From contig CAMWJF010000018.1 in assembly GCA_947174505.1 (NCBI GenBank), forward strand, positions 1 to 64,000: a DNA stretch of 64,000 nucleotides, given 5' to 3'. Within the stretch, counting starts at the first letter, position 1. The number at the start of each line of letters is the position of its first letter. Both the position numbers and the translations under genes were made by a program. The notes under the pieces are model-generated. The model was not told the origin of the DNA, searched no databases, and was given only the letters and a program-made list of their open reading frames with translations. This DNA comes from an uncultured Lachnospiraceae bacterium (GTDB lineage Bacteria; Bacillota; Clostridia; Lachnospirales; Lachnospiraceae). Shown one piece after another: positions 50,983-59,200 of the stretch.

Positions 50983-51918
50983 TCAGATTTCTTCGCGGCG
51001 CAGCTTATTGCGGTATTCCGTGGGGGAACAGCTTGTGAATTTGCTGAAACAGCGGTTGAAAGTAGTCAGGTTGTTAAAGCCGCTGCAAAAAGCAATGTCC
51101 GTAATGGGCCGGTTCCTGTCCTCGGTGAGCAATGACTGCGCCGCCTGTATTCTTTTGTGGCACAGGTAGTTATGAAACGTCGTGTTGGTATGCTGCTTGA
51201 ACAGACGGGTAAAGTGGTATTTGGAAAAGCCGATATATTCCGCCGCCTGTTCCAGCGTCAGGTCATCCGCGTAATGCGTGTCGATAAAATTGAGCAGATT
51301 GGAGAATAGCGCGTAGTTTTCCGACTGACTGCCAGCGGCGTTTTCCACATTCTCATCCGTGCTCTGGAGATAGTGGTCCGCGCCTATGACTGCAAAAAGC
51401 TCCAACAGCGCGGCGTAGATGGAAATTTCCCAAAAAACCTGATGGGAGAAATAGAGATCGGCCATCCGCATCAGGGAATCGTAAACCTGTCTGTAGATTT
51501 TAGGGTGCGAGGCAGTGGTGCACAGATAGGCTTCCATAAAAGCCGGGTCAAGCGCCTTATAGTCCTGAAAACAGCGCAGCATTTCAATGTCGATAAGATA
51601 GATGAAGCGCGCCCCGGAAGGCTTGCTGCGAAGCTCGTGCAGCATATATGGGGGAATGATCAGAATATCTCCCGGCTCCAGCGAGTAGGTGTGGCTGCCG
51701 GTGGTAATGATATACTGGTTTTCGGCGCAGACGATAATTTCCAGGGCGTTGTGGTAGTGGTTTGCATAGTCTTCGTCCTGGGTATTATACCAGATACGCA
51801 GATGGGATTCGGGGATGAAGTCGACATATTCCCTCGAGCCGCTTAATGAGCGTGCCGTGAAATTCAAAACGGGCTGCTCATAATTGAGGGGGGGGGGTAA
51901 ACTTTTTTCATGTTTCAC
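50983..51918 (-). CDS. AraC family regulator with a C10 tract in its first codons
   Basis: 311 residues from the GTG at 51918, chosen because AGGAG lies 8 nt upstream. The N-terminal cupin domain has NHYHNALEIIVCAENQYIITTGSHTYSLEPGDILIIPPYMLHE. The C-terminal pair of helix-turn-helix motifs reads LTLEQAAEYIGFSKYHFTRLFKQHTNTTFHNYL and ITDIAFCSGFNNLTTFNRCFSKFTSCSP. It probably senses a sugar and controls the ABC transporter and GH3 genes on either side. Ten consecutive C residues encode prolines at codons 8-11. A change in tract length would remove the protein or switch it to an ATG at 51911. Confidence 0.88.
   Translation of the reverse strand: MKHEKSLPPPLNYEQPVLNFTARSLSGSREYVDFIPESHLRIWYNTQDEDYANHYHNALEIIVCAENQYIITTGSHTYSLEPGDILIIPPYMLHELRSKPSGARFIYLIDIEMLRCFQDYKALDPAFMEAYLCTTASHPKIYRQVYDSLMRMADLYFSHQVFWEISIYAALLELFAVIGADHYLQSTDENVENAAGSQSENYALFSNLLNFIDTHYADDLTLEQAAEYIGFSKYHFTRLFKQHTNTTFHNYLCHKRIQAAQSLLTEDRNRPITDIAFCSGFNNLTTFNRCFSKFTSCSPTEYRNKLRREEI
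51888..51897 (-). repeat. Poly-C (coding strand) tract of ten bases in the AraC gene
   Basis: Ten G residues on the plus strand equal ten C residues in the coding strand, within codons 8-11. As sequenced, the GTG start is in frame with the body. Eleven C residues would instead put the ATG at 51911 in frame. Confidence 0.9.
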
Positions 51919-52030
51919 GTTTTTCACTCCTGTTATTTGTATGTTGGATATGATAATATGATAATATGATATCATATCTTGCAGGCGGTAATCCTTAGCA
52001 ATGTCAGGAAGAATGACACGGTAATTCTTT

Positions 52031-52056
52031 AGACGCAGGCTGCTGAGTCTGCGTCT
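52031..52056. promoter_or_regulatory. Inverted repeat upstream of the GH3 gene
   Basis: AGACGCAG (52031-52038) is mirrored at 52049-52056. A TATACT -10-like box follows at 52059-52064 without a -35 box, which fits an activator-dependent promoter. The AraC regulator encoded next door is the natural candidate. Confidence 0.45.
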
Positions 52057-52146
52057 ATTATACTCTATGGGGAATAAAGGCGCAACTGGACGATTTTTGG
52101 TAAGGCAAAGTTCGGGAAAACCGGGCGGAAAGGATAAGAAGATCAT

Positions 52147-54267
52147 ATGACGAGAGAAGAGGCAAGACGCAGGGCAGAGGAGTTAGTGGGGCAGATGACG
52201 GTGGAGGAGAGAGCTTCCCAGCTCCGCTATGATGCGCCTGCGATTGAGCGGCTTGGCGTGCCGACGTATAACTGGTGGGGAGAGGCTTTGCACGGCGTGG
52301 CAAGGGCCGGTGTGGCGACCAGCTTTCCGCAGGCCATTGGCATGGCGGCCACCTTCGATACGGAATTGGTGCATAAGGCCGGGGATGTGGCGGCGACAGA
52401 GGGCAGGGCGAAGTATAATGCGCTGTCTGCGGAAAATGACAGGGATATCTATAAGGGACTGACCTTCTGGTCGCCCAATGTGAATATTTTCAGGGACCCC
52501 AGATGGGGAAGAGGACAGGAGACTTACGGGGAAGATCCCTATCTGACTTCCCGGCTGGGCGTAGCCTATGTGGAAGGACTGCAGGGCGATGATGGCGACA
52601 CGATGAAGTCCGCGGCCTGTGCCAAGCACTTTGCGGTACATTCCGGGCCGGAGGCGGTGCGCCATGAGTTCAATGCCGTGGCCACGAAGAAAGATATGGC
52701 GGAAACCTATCTGCCCGCCTTTAAGGCATGTGTGCAGGAGGCCGGGGTGGAGGCCGTGATGGGCGCCTATAACCGGACGAACGGGGAACCGTGCTGCGGC
52801 AGTAAGACGCTGATGCAGGATATTCTGCGCGGTGAGTGGGGATTTGAGGGGCATTTTGTGTCGGACTGCTGGGCCATCAAGGATTTCCACGAGAAGCATA
52901 TGGTGACGCATACCATGGAGGAGTCCGCGGCGCTTGCCTTAAAGTGCGGCTGTGATATCAACTGCGGCGTGACTTATCTCTATCTGCTGAAGGCGCTGGA
53001 ACAGGGGCTGGTGACGGAGGAGGAGATCACGGAGGCGGCCGTGCGCGCGTTTACCGCGAGATACCTTCTCGGCCTGTTTGACGGCAGCAGATACGATGAC
53101 ATTCCCTATGAAAAAGTGGAGTGTGAAGAGCATCTGGAGGTGGCGCAGCAGCTTGCCAGAGAGGCGGTGGTGCTTCTCAAAAACGACGGCGTCCTGCCGC
53201 TGAAAGCAGCGGAGGGCCGGACTATCGGTGTGATCGGACCGAATGCCGACAGCAGGGAAGCGCTGGTCGGGAACTACCACGGCACTTCTTCCAGATATAT
53301 TACGGTTTTAGAAGGCATACAGGATAAAATCGGACGAAACGGCAGGGTTTTATACTCGGAGGGATCCCATCTGTTTCAGGACCGCGTGGAGAACCTTGCA
53401 TGGGAGAACGACCGCATCGCGGAAGCGGTTACGGTGGCAAAGCACAGCGACGTGGTGGTGCTCTGCGTGGGACTGAACGAGACGCTGGAAGGGGAGGAAG
53501 GCGACACGGGCAACAGCTATGCGTCCGGGGACAAGGCGGATCTTCTGCTGCCCGCGTCCCAGAGAAAGCTGATGGAGGCGGTGTTTGCCGTCGGTAAGCC
53601 TGTGGTCGTCTGCCTGATGGCGGGCAGCGCGATTGACCTGTCCGATGCGCAGGAGAAGGCGGCGGCGGTGCTGCAGCTCTGGTATCCCGGCGCAAGGGGC
53701 GGAAAGGCGGTGGCGGACATTCTGTTCGGGGACTGTTCCCCGTCGGGAAAGCTGCCAGTGACTTTTTACCGGTCTCTGGAGGGACTTCCGGCTTTTGAGG
53801 ACTACAGTATGAAGGGGAGAACCTACCGCTATATGGAGCAGGAGGCGCTTTATCCTTTCGGATACGGACTGACCTACGGCGACGTGCAGGTGGAGAGCGC
53901 GGATCTTTCTTCGAAAGATGATGTTTCCGGGGATGTGACCTTGCAGATAACCGTGAAAAATGCGGGAAATACAGCAACGGGCGACGTGCTCCAGGTTTAT
54001 GTGAAAGATCTGGAGTCTCCCTACGCCGTGCCGAATCACAGCCTCTGTGCGTTTGCGAGAGTTTATCTGGAAGCGGGAGAGAGCAGGGAGTTGGACATGA
54101 CCGTTTCCGGCAACGCTTTTCTTGCGGTCAATGAGGAGGGTGCTTTTGTTGAAGGCGGCGGCAGTTATGTGCTCTATGTGGGCACCGGGCAGCCGGATGA
54201 GCGGACAGCCGCGCTTTCGGGCAGGAGATGCGTGGAGGTGGCTGTGAAGCAGGCGCATGTGAAGTAA
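52147..54267 (+). CDS. Glycoside hydrolase family 3, beta-xylosidase/beta-glucosidase
   Basis: 706 residues with no signal peptide, so it acts inside the cell on imported oligosaccharides. The GH3 N-domain has NWWGEALHGVAR, WSPNVNIFRDPRWGRGQETYGEDP and the nucleophile Asp240 in HFVSDCWAI. The GH3 C-domain has EAVVLLKNDGVLPL, VIGPNAD and the candidate acid/base region GLNETLEGEEGDT. A fibronectin-III-like domain ends the protein (VTLQITVKNAGNTATGDVLQVY). The WGEALHGV and SDCWAI contexts favour the xylosidase-type subgroup. It works downstream of the transporter at 47588-50981. Confidence 0.92.
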   Translation: MTREEARRRAEELVGQMTVEERASQLRYDAPAIERLGVPTYNWWGEALHGVARAGVATSFPQAIGMAATFDTELVHKAGDVAATEGRAKYNALSAENDRDIYKGLTFWSPNVNIFRDPRWGRGQETYGEDPYLTSRLGVAYVEGLQGDDGDTMKSAACAKHFAVHSGPEAVRHEFNAVATKKDMAETYLPAFKACVQEAGVEAVMGAYNRTNGEPCCGSKTLMQDILRGEWGFEGHFVSDCWAIKDFHEKHMVTHTMEESAALALKCGCDINCGVTYLYLLKALEQGLVTEEEITEAAVRAFTARYLLGLFDGSRYDDIPYEKVECEEHLEVAQQLAREAVVLLKNDGVLPLKAAEGRTIGVIGPNADSREALVGNYHGTSSRYITVLEGIQDKIGRNGRVLYSEGSHLFQDRVENLAWENDRIAEAVTVAKHSDVVVLCVGLNETLEGEEGDTGNSYASGDKADLLLPASQRKLMEAVFAVGKPVVVCLMAGSAIDLSDAQEKAAAVLQLWYPGARGGKAVADILFGDCSPSGKLPVTFYRSLEGLPAFEDYSMKGRTYRYMEQEALYPFGYGLTYGDVQVESADLSSKDDVSGDVTLQITVKNAGNTATGDVLQVYVKDLESPYAVPNHSLCAFARVYLEAGESRELDMTVSGNAFLAVNEEGAFVEGGGSYVLYVGTGQPDERTAALSGRRCVEVAVKQAHVK

Positions 54268-54290
54268 AAAGTGCACAATACCATATCTTG

Positions 54291-54335
54291 TATATAGCGG
54301 ATGAGAGTTGCTTCTCCTCCGCTATATCTTGTTTA
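54291..54335 (+). terminator. Terminator after the GH3 gene
   Basis: A 10-bp stem (54291-54301 with 54318-54327) is followed by a T-rich stretch. The remainder of the gap up to 54554 is AT-rich, and I see no gene or recognised RNA in it. Confidence 0.6.
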
Positions 54336-54554
54336 GGAAGATAGGATTATCACTATTTCGTTAACTATTTTTCTACAGGGCAAACTCAAATTGCTCGTTG
54401 CATTTCCGGGATTACTGTGTTATATCTGAGGTATACAAAATATACGGGCCGCGATTCCCGGCCTGTACTTATGTGAAATTCGGATTGTCTTTGATTTCAC
54501 CGTTTCTTTGGAGCATGGCTCCGTCACTCTTGTCTAAGAAAGGAAAGCACATCT

Positions 54555-55541
54555 ATGAAGAAAAAAGAAAAGAATGATCAGACGCAAATTTCATTGGCGG
54601 CCCTTGACAGAGATTTTCAGAATGTCAACGGAAAAATCCCTTACAATATGACAAATGATTATATGTTCCGTGCGGTTTTGCAATCTAATAATAAAGTGCT
54701 GCGTGGATTGATCTGCTCCCTGCTTCACCTTGCCGAATCAGAGGTAAATGCAGTTGAGATCACCAATCCCATTATTTTGGGAGAAACGGTTAACGATAAG
54801 GAATTTCGTCTGGACATAAACATAATAATGAACAATTCTGTTCTCATCAATTTGGAAATGCAGATTACAAATAAGTTAAATTGGGAAAACCGTTCGGTCA
54901 TGTATTTATGCCGTTCCTATGACAAATTAAACCGCGGACAGGATTACAGGGAGGCCAGACCGGCTATCCATATCAGCTTTTTGGACTATACGCTGTTTGA
55001 TGAGTATCCGGAGTTTTATGCATCCTACAAGCTGATTAACGTGAAAAGCCACCAGAAATACAGTGATAATCTGACTATGTATGTTGTAGATTTATCCCGC
55101 ATTGATCTTGCCACGGAAGAGGATAAACAGTATCATATTCACGATTGGGCGTACCTTTTTAAAGCTGCCACATGGGAGGAACTGAAAATGATCGCATCAA
55201 AGGACGAATATTTAAAAGAAGCATCCCAGACCATATTCCGCATGAGCGCTGACGAAGAAATACGTAAACGTTGCCGCGACCGGGAGGAATATTATCAGGA
55301 TCTGCGCAATTACGAGAGGGCGATAGAAGAGAAGGAGCAGATCATAGAGCGGGATCGGAAAGAGCATGAGGAGGATCTGCGCAATTACGAGAGGGCGATA
55401 GCGGAGAAGGAAGAGAAGATAGAGAGGAACCGGAAGGAGCATGAGGAGGATCTGCGTAATTACAGGAATTCCCTCGCTGAGCGGGATGCCCGAATCCGGC
55501 AGCTGCAGGCAGAACTGGAAACACTGAGAAAACGGGGTTAA
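54555..55541 (+). CDS. Rpn family recombination-promoting nuclease/putative transposase (PD-(D/E)XK)
   Basis: 328 residues. The N-terminal 230 residues match the Rpn/YhgA-type PD-(D/E)XK family: YNMTNDYMFRAVLQ, then the catalytic core with Asp in RLDINIIMN and ExQ in NLEMQIT, and DYTLFDEYPEF. From about residue 240 it becomes a charged coiled coil made of a 25-residue unit repeated two and a half to three times (EEDLRNYERAI, EKEEKIER, RKEH). The gene is AT-rich relative to its neighbours and lies alone, as such elements usually do. It has GAAAGGAAAG upstream of the ATG. Confidence 0.87.
   Translation: MKKKEKNDQTQISLAALDRDFQNVNGKIPYNMTNDYMFRAVLQSNNKVLRGLICSLLHLAESEVNAVEITNPIILGETVNDKEFRLDINIIMNNSVLINLEMQITNKLNWENRSVMYLCRSYDKLNRGQDYREARPAIHISFLDYTLFDEYPEFYASYKLINVKSHQKYSDNLTMYVVDLSRIDLATEEDKQYHIHDWAYLFKAATWEELKMIASKDEYLKEASQTIFRMSADEEIRKRCRDREEYYQDLRNYERAIEEKEQIIERDRKEHEEDLRNYERAIAEKEEKIERNRKEHEEDLRNYRNSLAERDARIRQLQAELETLRKRG
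55299..55475 (+). repeat. 75-bp tandem repeat inside the Rpn gene
   Basis: GATCTGCGCAATTACGAGAG starts at 55299 and 55374, and a slightly changed copy starts at 55449, giving a period of 75 bp (25 codons). It encodes the coiled-coil tail, and its length may vary between strains. Confidence 0.8.
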
Positions 55542-55579
55542 TATACGCTCTTATAAAAACATTGTCAAAATGACTTCAC

Positions 55580-55607
55580 TTGAAAATGCTTTTTCATATG
55601 GTATACT
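55580..55607 (+). promoter_or_regulatory. Promoter of cysE
   Basis: TTGAAA (55580-55585), a 16-bp spacer and TATACT (55602-55607) lie 17 bp before the ribosome binding site AAGGAG. Confidence 0.6.
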
Positions 55608-55637
55608 ATACATATAATTCATAGAAGGAGCGGTTCA

Positions 55638-56309
55638 ATGGGTTTTATCGGAAATATAAAGGAGGAAATCCGTATCATACGGGAGAGAGACCCGGCGATT
55701 CACTCAAATATGGAAGTTTTCCTCTACCCCAGCTTTAAGGTGATGTGTTATTACCGGCTGGCGCACAGGCTGTATCTGCACCGCCATTATTTCTGGGCCA
55801 GATGGGTTTCCCAGAAGGGTGCGCGCAGGACGGGTATTGAGATTCATCCGGGGGCGCAGATCGGCAGAGGATTTTTTATTGACCATGGCCACGGCGTCAT
55901 TATCGGGGAAACCACGGTAATCGGTGATAACGTGACGCTCTATCAGGGCGTGACCCTTGGCGGAACAGGTAAGGAGCAGGGAAAAAGACATCCTACGATT
56001 GGGAATAATGTAATGATAAGCACCGGCGCAAAGGTGCTGGGGTCTTTTAAAATAGGGGATAACAGTAAAATCGGGGCGGGCAGCGTAGTGCTCAACGAGG
56101 TGCCGCCGGGTTCCACAGTGGTGGGCGTGCCCGGGCGCGTGGTTAAGCGCGACAATATGGCATTGCCGCAGGAGGAGCTGGATCAGACCCATCTGCCCGA
56201 TCCGGTGCGGGAGGATATTATGGGTCTGCAGAGGGCAAACGCAGAGCTGACGAACCGGCTGCTTGATCTGGAGCAGGAGTTGAAGAACCTTCGGAAGAAA
56301 ATGCCGTAA
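55638..56309 (+). CDS. cysE: Serine O-acetyltransferase
   Basis: 223 residues. Transfers acetyl from acetyl-CoA to serine, giving O-acetylserine for cysteine synthesis. The left-handed beta-helix hexapeptide repeats include the catalytic His in IDHGHGVVIGE-like [10 protein letters not shown], then [16 protein letters not shown] and the closing GVPGRVVKR. The short N-terminal domain is typical of the EpsC-like clostridial form. The C-terminal coiled coil ([16 protein letters not shown]) is extra. It precedes cysS, so the region links cysteine supply with its charging. Confidence 0.92.
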   Translation: MGFIGNIKEEIRIIRERDPAIHSNMEVFLYPSFKVMCYYRLAHRLYLHRHYFWARWVSQKGARRTGIEIHPGAQIGRGFFIDHGHGVIIGETTVIGDNVTLYQGVTLGGTGKEQGKRHPTIGNNVMISTGAKVLGSFKIGDNSKIGAGSVVLNEVPPGSTVVGVPGRVVKRDNMALPQEELDQTHLPDPVREDIMGLQRANAELTNRLLDLEQELKNLRKKMP

Positions 56310-56403
56310 GGGATAAGGCTGTATAAATTCTCTTGAGTGCAGAGTAGAAACTGATATTCTGCCCGCATTCCCCAGCATAGAATGCTTTGGAGTGGAGAAA
56401 AGA

Positions 56404-56487
56404 ATGACGACGGCAGAAGTGATTGACATAATAAATAGGAAGGGCGGAAACGGGGTAGGGGCTGCCCGGGAAAAGAGGAGATTATGA
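56404..56487 (+). CDS. Possible 27-codon leader peptide coupled to cysS
   Basis: ATG at 56404 follows GGAGAAAAG. The frame (TTAEVIDIINRKGGNGVGAA) ends in a TGA that overlaps the cysS ATG as ATGA. It contains no cysteine codons, so it is not a classical attenuator for Cys. It may only couple translation, or be chance. Confidence 0.25.
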   Translation: MTTAEVIDIINRKGGNGVGAAREKRRL

Positions 56488-57893
56488 AAGTATACAATAC
56501 ATTATCGGGAAAGAAAGAAGAGTTTGTGCCGATTGAGGCAGGAAAGGTCAGCATGTATGTCTGCGGGCCTACCGTCTACAATCTGATCCACATCGGCAAT
56601 GCCAGACCCATGATCGTGTTTGACACGGTGCGCCGTTATATGGAGCACAGGGGCTATGAAGTCAATTATGTGTCGAACTTTACAGATGTGGACGATAAGA
56701 TCATCAAGAAAGCCAACGAGGAGGGCACAGATCCTTCCGTGATCTCAGAACGCTATATCGAGGAGTGCAAAAAGGACATGGAGGCGCTGCATGTAAAGCC
56801 TGCCAACACGCATCCCAAGGCGACCTGCGAGATTGACGGCATGATTGAAATGATTCAGACGCTCATCGACAAGGGGCACGCTTATGTGGCGCAGGACGGC
56901 ACTGTTTATTTCAGGACCAGAAGTTTTCCGGGATACGGAAAGCTTTCCCATAAGAATCTGGACGATCTGCGCAGCGGCGGCCGCTCCCTACTGGTTTCCG
57001 GGGAGGAGCAGAAGCAGGATCCTCTGGACTTTGTGCTGTGGAAGCCGAAGAAGGAGGGTGAGCCTTTCTGGGAGTCCCCCTGGTGTGAGGGAAGACCGGG
57101 CTGGCATATTGAGTGTTCGGTGATGAGTAAAAAATATCTGGGGGAGGAGATTGATATTCACGCGGGCGGTGAGGATCTGATTTTCCCCCATCACGAGAAT
57201 GAGATCGCCCAGTCAGAAGCCGCCAACGGCAAGCCCTTTGCCAAGTATTGGATGCACAACGGTTTCCTGAATATTGATAATAAGAAAATGTCCAAGTCTC
57301 TGGGGAATTTCTTCACGGTGAGGGATATCAGCGAGAAGTACGATCTGCAGGTGCTGCGGTTCTTCATGCTCTCCGCCCACTATAGAAGCCCCTTAAATTT
57401 CAGCGCGGAGCTGATGGAGGCGGCCCGGAACGGGTTGGAGAGGATTGTGACCTGCGTGTCGAATTTAAACTTCCTTCTGGAGAAGGCTGGGACGCAGGAA
57501 CTGCATGCCGGGGAGGAGAAGGCGCTCCAGCAGGCGAAGGACTTTGTGAAAAAGTTTGACGAGGCGATGGACGATGATTTTAATACGGCGGATGCCATTT
57601 CCGCTGTTTTCGAGCTGGTGAAATTTGCCAATACCTCTGTGGGAGAAGATGCCAGCGCGGCCTTTATCCGTGCACTTAAGGATGAAATCGTGGAGCTTAT
57701 GGACATTTGCGGGCTTACGGCGGAGCGCGGTCAGGAGATATTGGATTCGGAGATTGAGTCGCTGATTCAGGAGAGACAGGACGCCAGAAAGGCAAAGAAT
57801 TTTGCAAGGGCTGACGAGATCCGGGATCTGCTGGCGGGGAAGGGTATTATTCTGGAAGATACGCGTGAGGGAGTCAAATGGAAGAGAGCGTGA
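56484..57893 (+). CDS. cysS: Cysteinyl-tRNA synthetase
   Basis: 469 residues. Class I synthetase with the HIGH-type motif NLIHIGNARP, the zinc site beginning at Cys in MYVCGPTVYN and continuing in the GWHIECSVMS and HHENEIAQ segments, and KMSKS in NKKMSKSLGNF. The length is normal. AGAGGAG lies 5-6 nt upstream of the ATG. It overlaps mrnC by 16 bp. I saw no T-box leader in the 170 bp upstream. Confidence 0.96.
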   Translation: MKVYNTLSGKKEEFVPIEAGKVSMYVCGPTVYNLIHIGNARPMIVFDTVRRYMEHRGYEVNYVSNFTDVDDKIIKKANEEGTDPSVISERYIEECKKDMEALHVKPANTHPKATCEIDGMIEMIQTLIDKGHAYVAQDGTVYFRTRSFPGYGKLSHKNLDDLRSGGRSLLVSGEEQKQDPLDFVLWKPKKEGEPFWESPWCEGRPGWHIECSVMSKKYLGEEIDIHAGGEDLIFPHHENEIAQSEAANGKPFAKYWMHNGFLNIDNKKMSKSLGNFFTVRDISEKYDLQVLRFFMLSAHYRSPLNFSAELMEAARNGLERIVTCVSNLNFLLEKAGTQELHAGEEKALQQAKDFVKKFDEAMDDDFNTADAISAVFELVKFANTSVGEDASAAFIRALKDEIVELMDICGLTAERGQEILDSEIESLIQERQDARKAKNFARADEIRDLLAGKGIILEDTREGVKWKRA

Positions 57894-58318
57894 CGATACT
57901 TGATGCCATCAAGCGGAATTTTAACTGCGGGGAGGTTGACATACGCACTTATTCGCCGCTGGCGCTGGCGTATATCGGGGATGCGGTCTATGATCTGGTG
58001 ATTCGCACTGTCGTGGTGGAGCGGGGCAATACCTCAGCCAATAAGCTGCACAAAAAAACGGTCTCTTATGTGAATGCACGGATGCAGGCGCGGATGATTG
58101 AGGCGCTTATGGACGAACTGACGGAGGAGGAGCGGACGGTCTACAAACGCGGACGGAACGCCAAATCCTACACTACTGCAAAAAACGCCACAGTCATCGA
58201 GTATCGGAAGGCTACGGGTTTTGAGGCGCTGTGCGGGTATCTGTACCTGACGGGCAGGCAGGAGCGGATGCTTGCGCTGGTGAAGAAGTCGATCGCGCTG
58301 GTGGAGATGGAAATTTAG
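57878..58318 (+). CDS. mrnC: Mini-ribonuclease III
   Basis: 146 residues: an RNase III catalytic domain without the double-stranded RNA binding domain. The motif YSPLALAYIGDAVYDLVIR carries the catalytic Asp, and KRGRNAKSYTTAKNATVIEYRKATGFEALCGYLYLTG carries the second signature with its Glu. It processes 23S rRNA precursors. The start lies within cysS, the usual clostridial order cysS-mrnC-rlmB. Confidence 0.93.
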   Translation: MEESVTILDAIKRNFNCGEVDIRTYSPLALAYIGDAVYDLVIRTVVVERGNTSANKLHKKTVSYVNARMQARMIEALMDELTEEERTVYKRGRNAKSYTTAKNATVIEYRKATGFEALCGYLYLTGRQERMLALVKKSIALVEMEI

Positions 58319-58398
58319 TAGGTGTAAGCTTGCGAATTTGAAAAAGCGGAACTGGGGAAACGAGCGGCTGTAATCGGGAAAGGGAGGTTTACATAAGT

Positions 58399-59139
58399 TT
58401 GGAAGAGAACACAGGAATCATAGAGGGCAGAAATGCCGTGATCGAGGCTTTCCGGGCGGGCCGTACCATAGACCGGCTCTATGTGCTGGACGGCTGCAAG
58501 GACGGCCCGGTTATGACCATCAGGCGGGAGGCGTCCAAACAGGGAACGCCGGTCAAATATGTGACGAAGGAGCGGCTGGACCAGATGTCTGAGACGGGAA
58601 GACATCAGGGAGTGATTGCGGCTGCTGCGGCTTACAGATACGCGGAGGTTTCGGATATACTGCAGAAGGCAAAGGACAAGGGGGAGGAGCCCTTTGTTTT
58701 GCTTTTGGACGGTATTGAAGATCCCCACAATCTGGGGGCTATCATCCGCACGGCGAATCAGGCGGGCGCGCACGGTGTTATTATTCCGAAAAACCGCGCG
58801 GTGGGTCTGACGGCCACGGTGGCAAAAGCATCCGCCGGTGCGCTGAACTACACGCCGGTTGCCAAGGTGACAAATCTGGGGCAGACTATTGAGGAGCTGA
58901 AAAAGGAAGGGCTCTGGTTCGTGTGCGCGGATATGGGGGGCACACCCATGTATGAATTGGGCTTAAAGGGTCCCATTGGCCTTGTGGTCGGTGCGGAAGG
59001 AAACGGCGTAAGCCGCCTCGTCAGGGAAAAATGCGATATGGCTGCACAGATTCCCATGCGGGGAGATATTGATTCCCTGAACGCCTCCGTGGCAGCGGGG
59101 ATTTTAGCTTATGAGATTGTCAGGCAGAGGTTAGACTGA
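58399..59139 (+). CDS. rlmB: 23S rRNA 2'-O-methyltransferase, TrmH family (RlmB)
   Basis: 246 residues starting at a TTG with GGGAGG upstream. It has an N-terminal substrate-binding domain (IIEGRNAVIEAFRAG). The SPOUT knot motifs are NLGAIIRTANQAGAHGVIIP, GPIGLVVGAEGNGVSRLV and IPMRGDIDSLNASVAAGILAYE. It methylates a guanosine in 23S rRNA (G2251 in E. coli numbering). It follows mrnC in the expected order. Confidence 0.93.
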   Translation: MEENTGIIEGRNAVIEAFRAGRTIDRLYVLDGCKDGPVMTIRREASKQGTPVKYVTKERLDQMSETGRHQGVIAAAAAYRYAEVSDILQKAKDKGEEPFVLLLDGIEDPHNLGAIIRTANQAGAHGVIIPKNRAVGLTATVAKASAGALNYTPVAKVTNLGQTIEELKKEGLWFVCADMGGTPMYELGLKGPIGLVVGAEGNGVSRLVREKCDMAAQIPMRGDIDSLNASVAAGILAYEIVRQRLD

Positions 59140-59200
59140 AAAATATTTCGTGTCAGAGAATGTTTAAAATACGGGCATTCTCCGGCACGTGGATGGCAAA

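Noticed and set aside
54555-55541. Insertion sequence with terminal inverted repeats around the Rpn gene
   Set aside because: I could not find flanking inverted repeats or target duplications. Rpn genes usually lack them.
56310-56483. T-box leader upstream of cysS
   Set aside because: There is no AGGGTGG-type T-box sequence or specifier hairpin in the leader.
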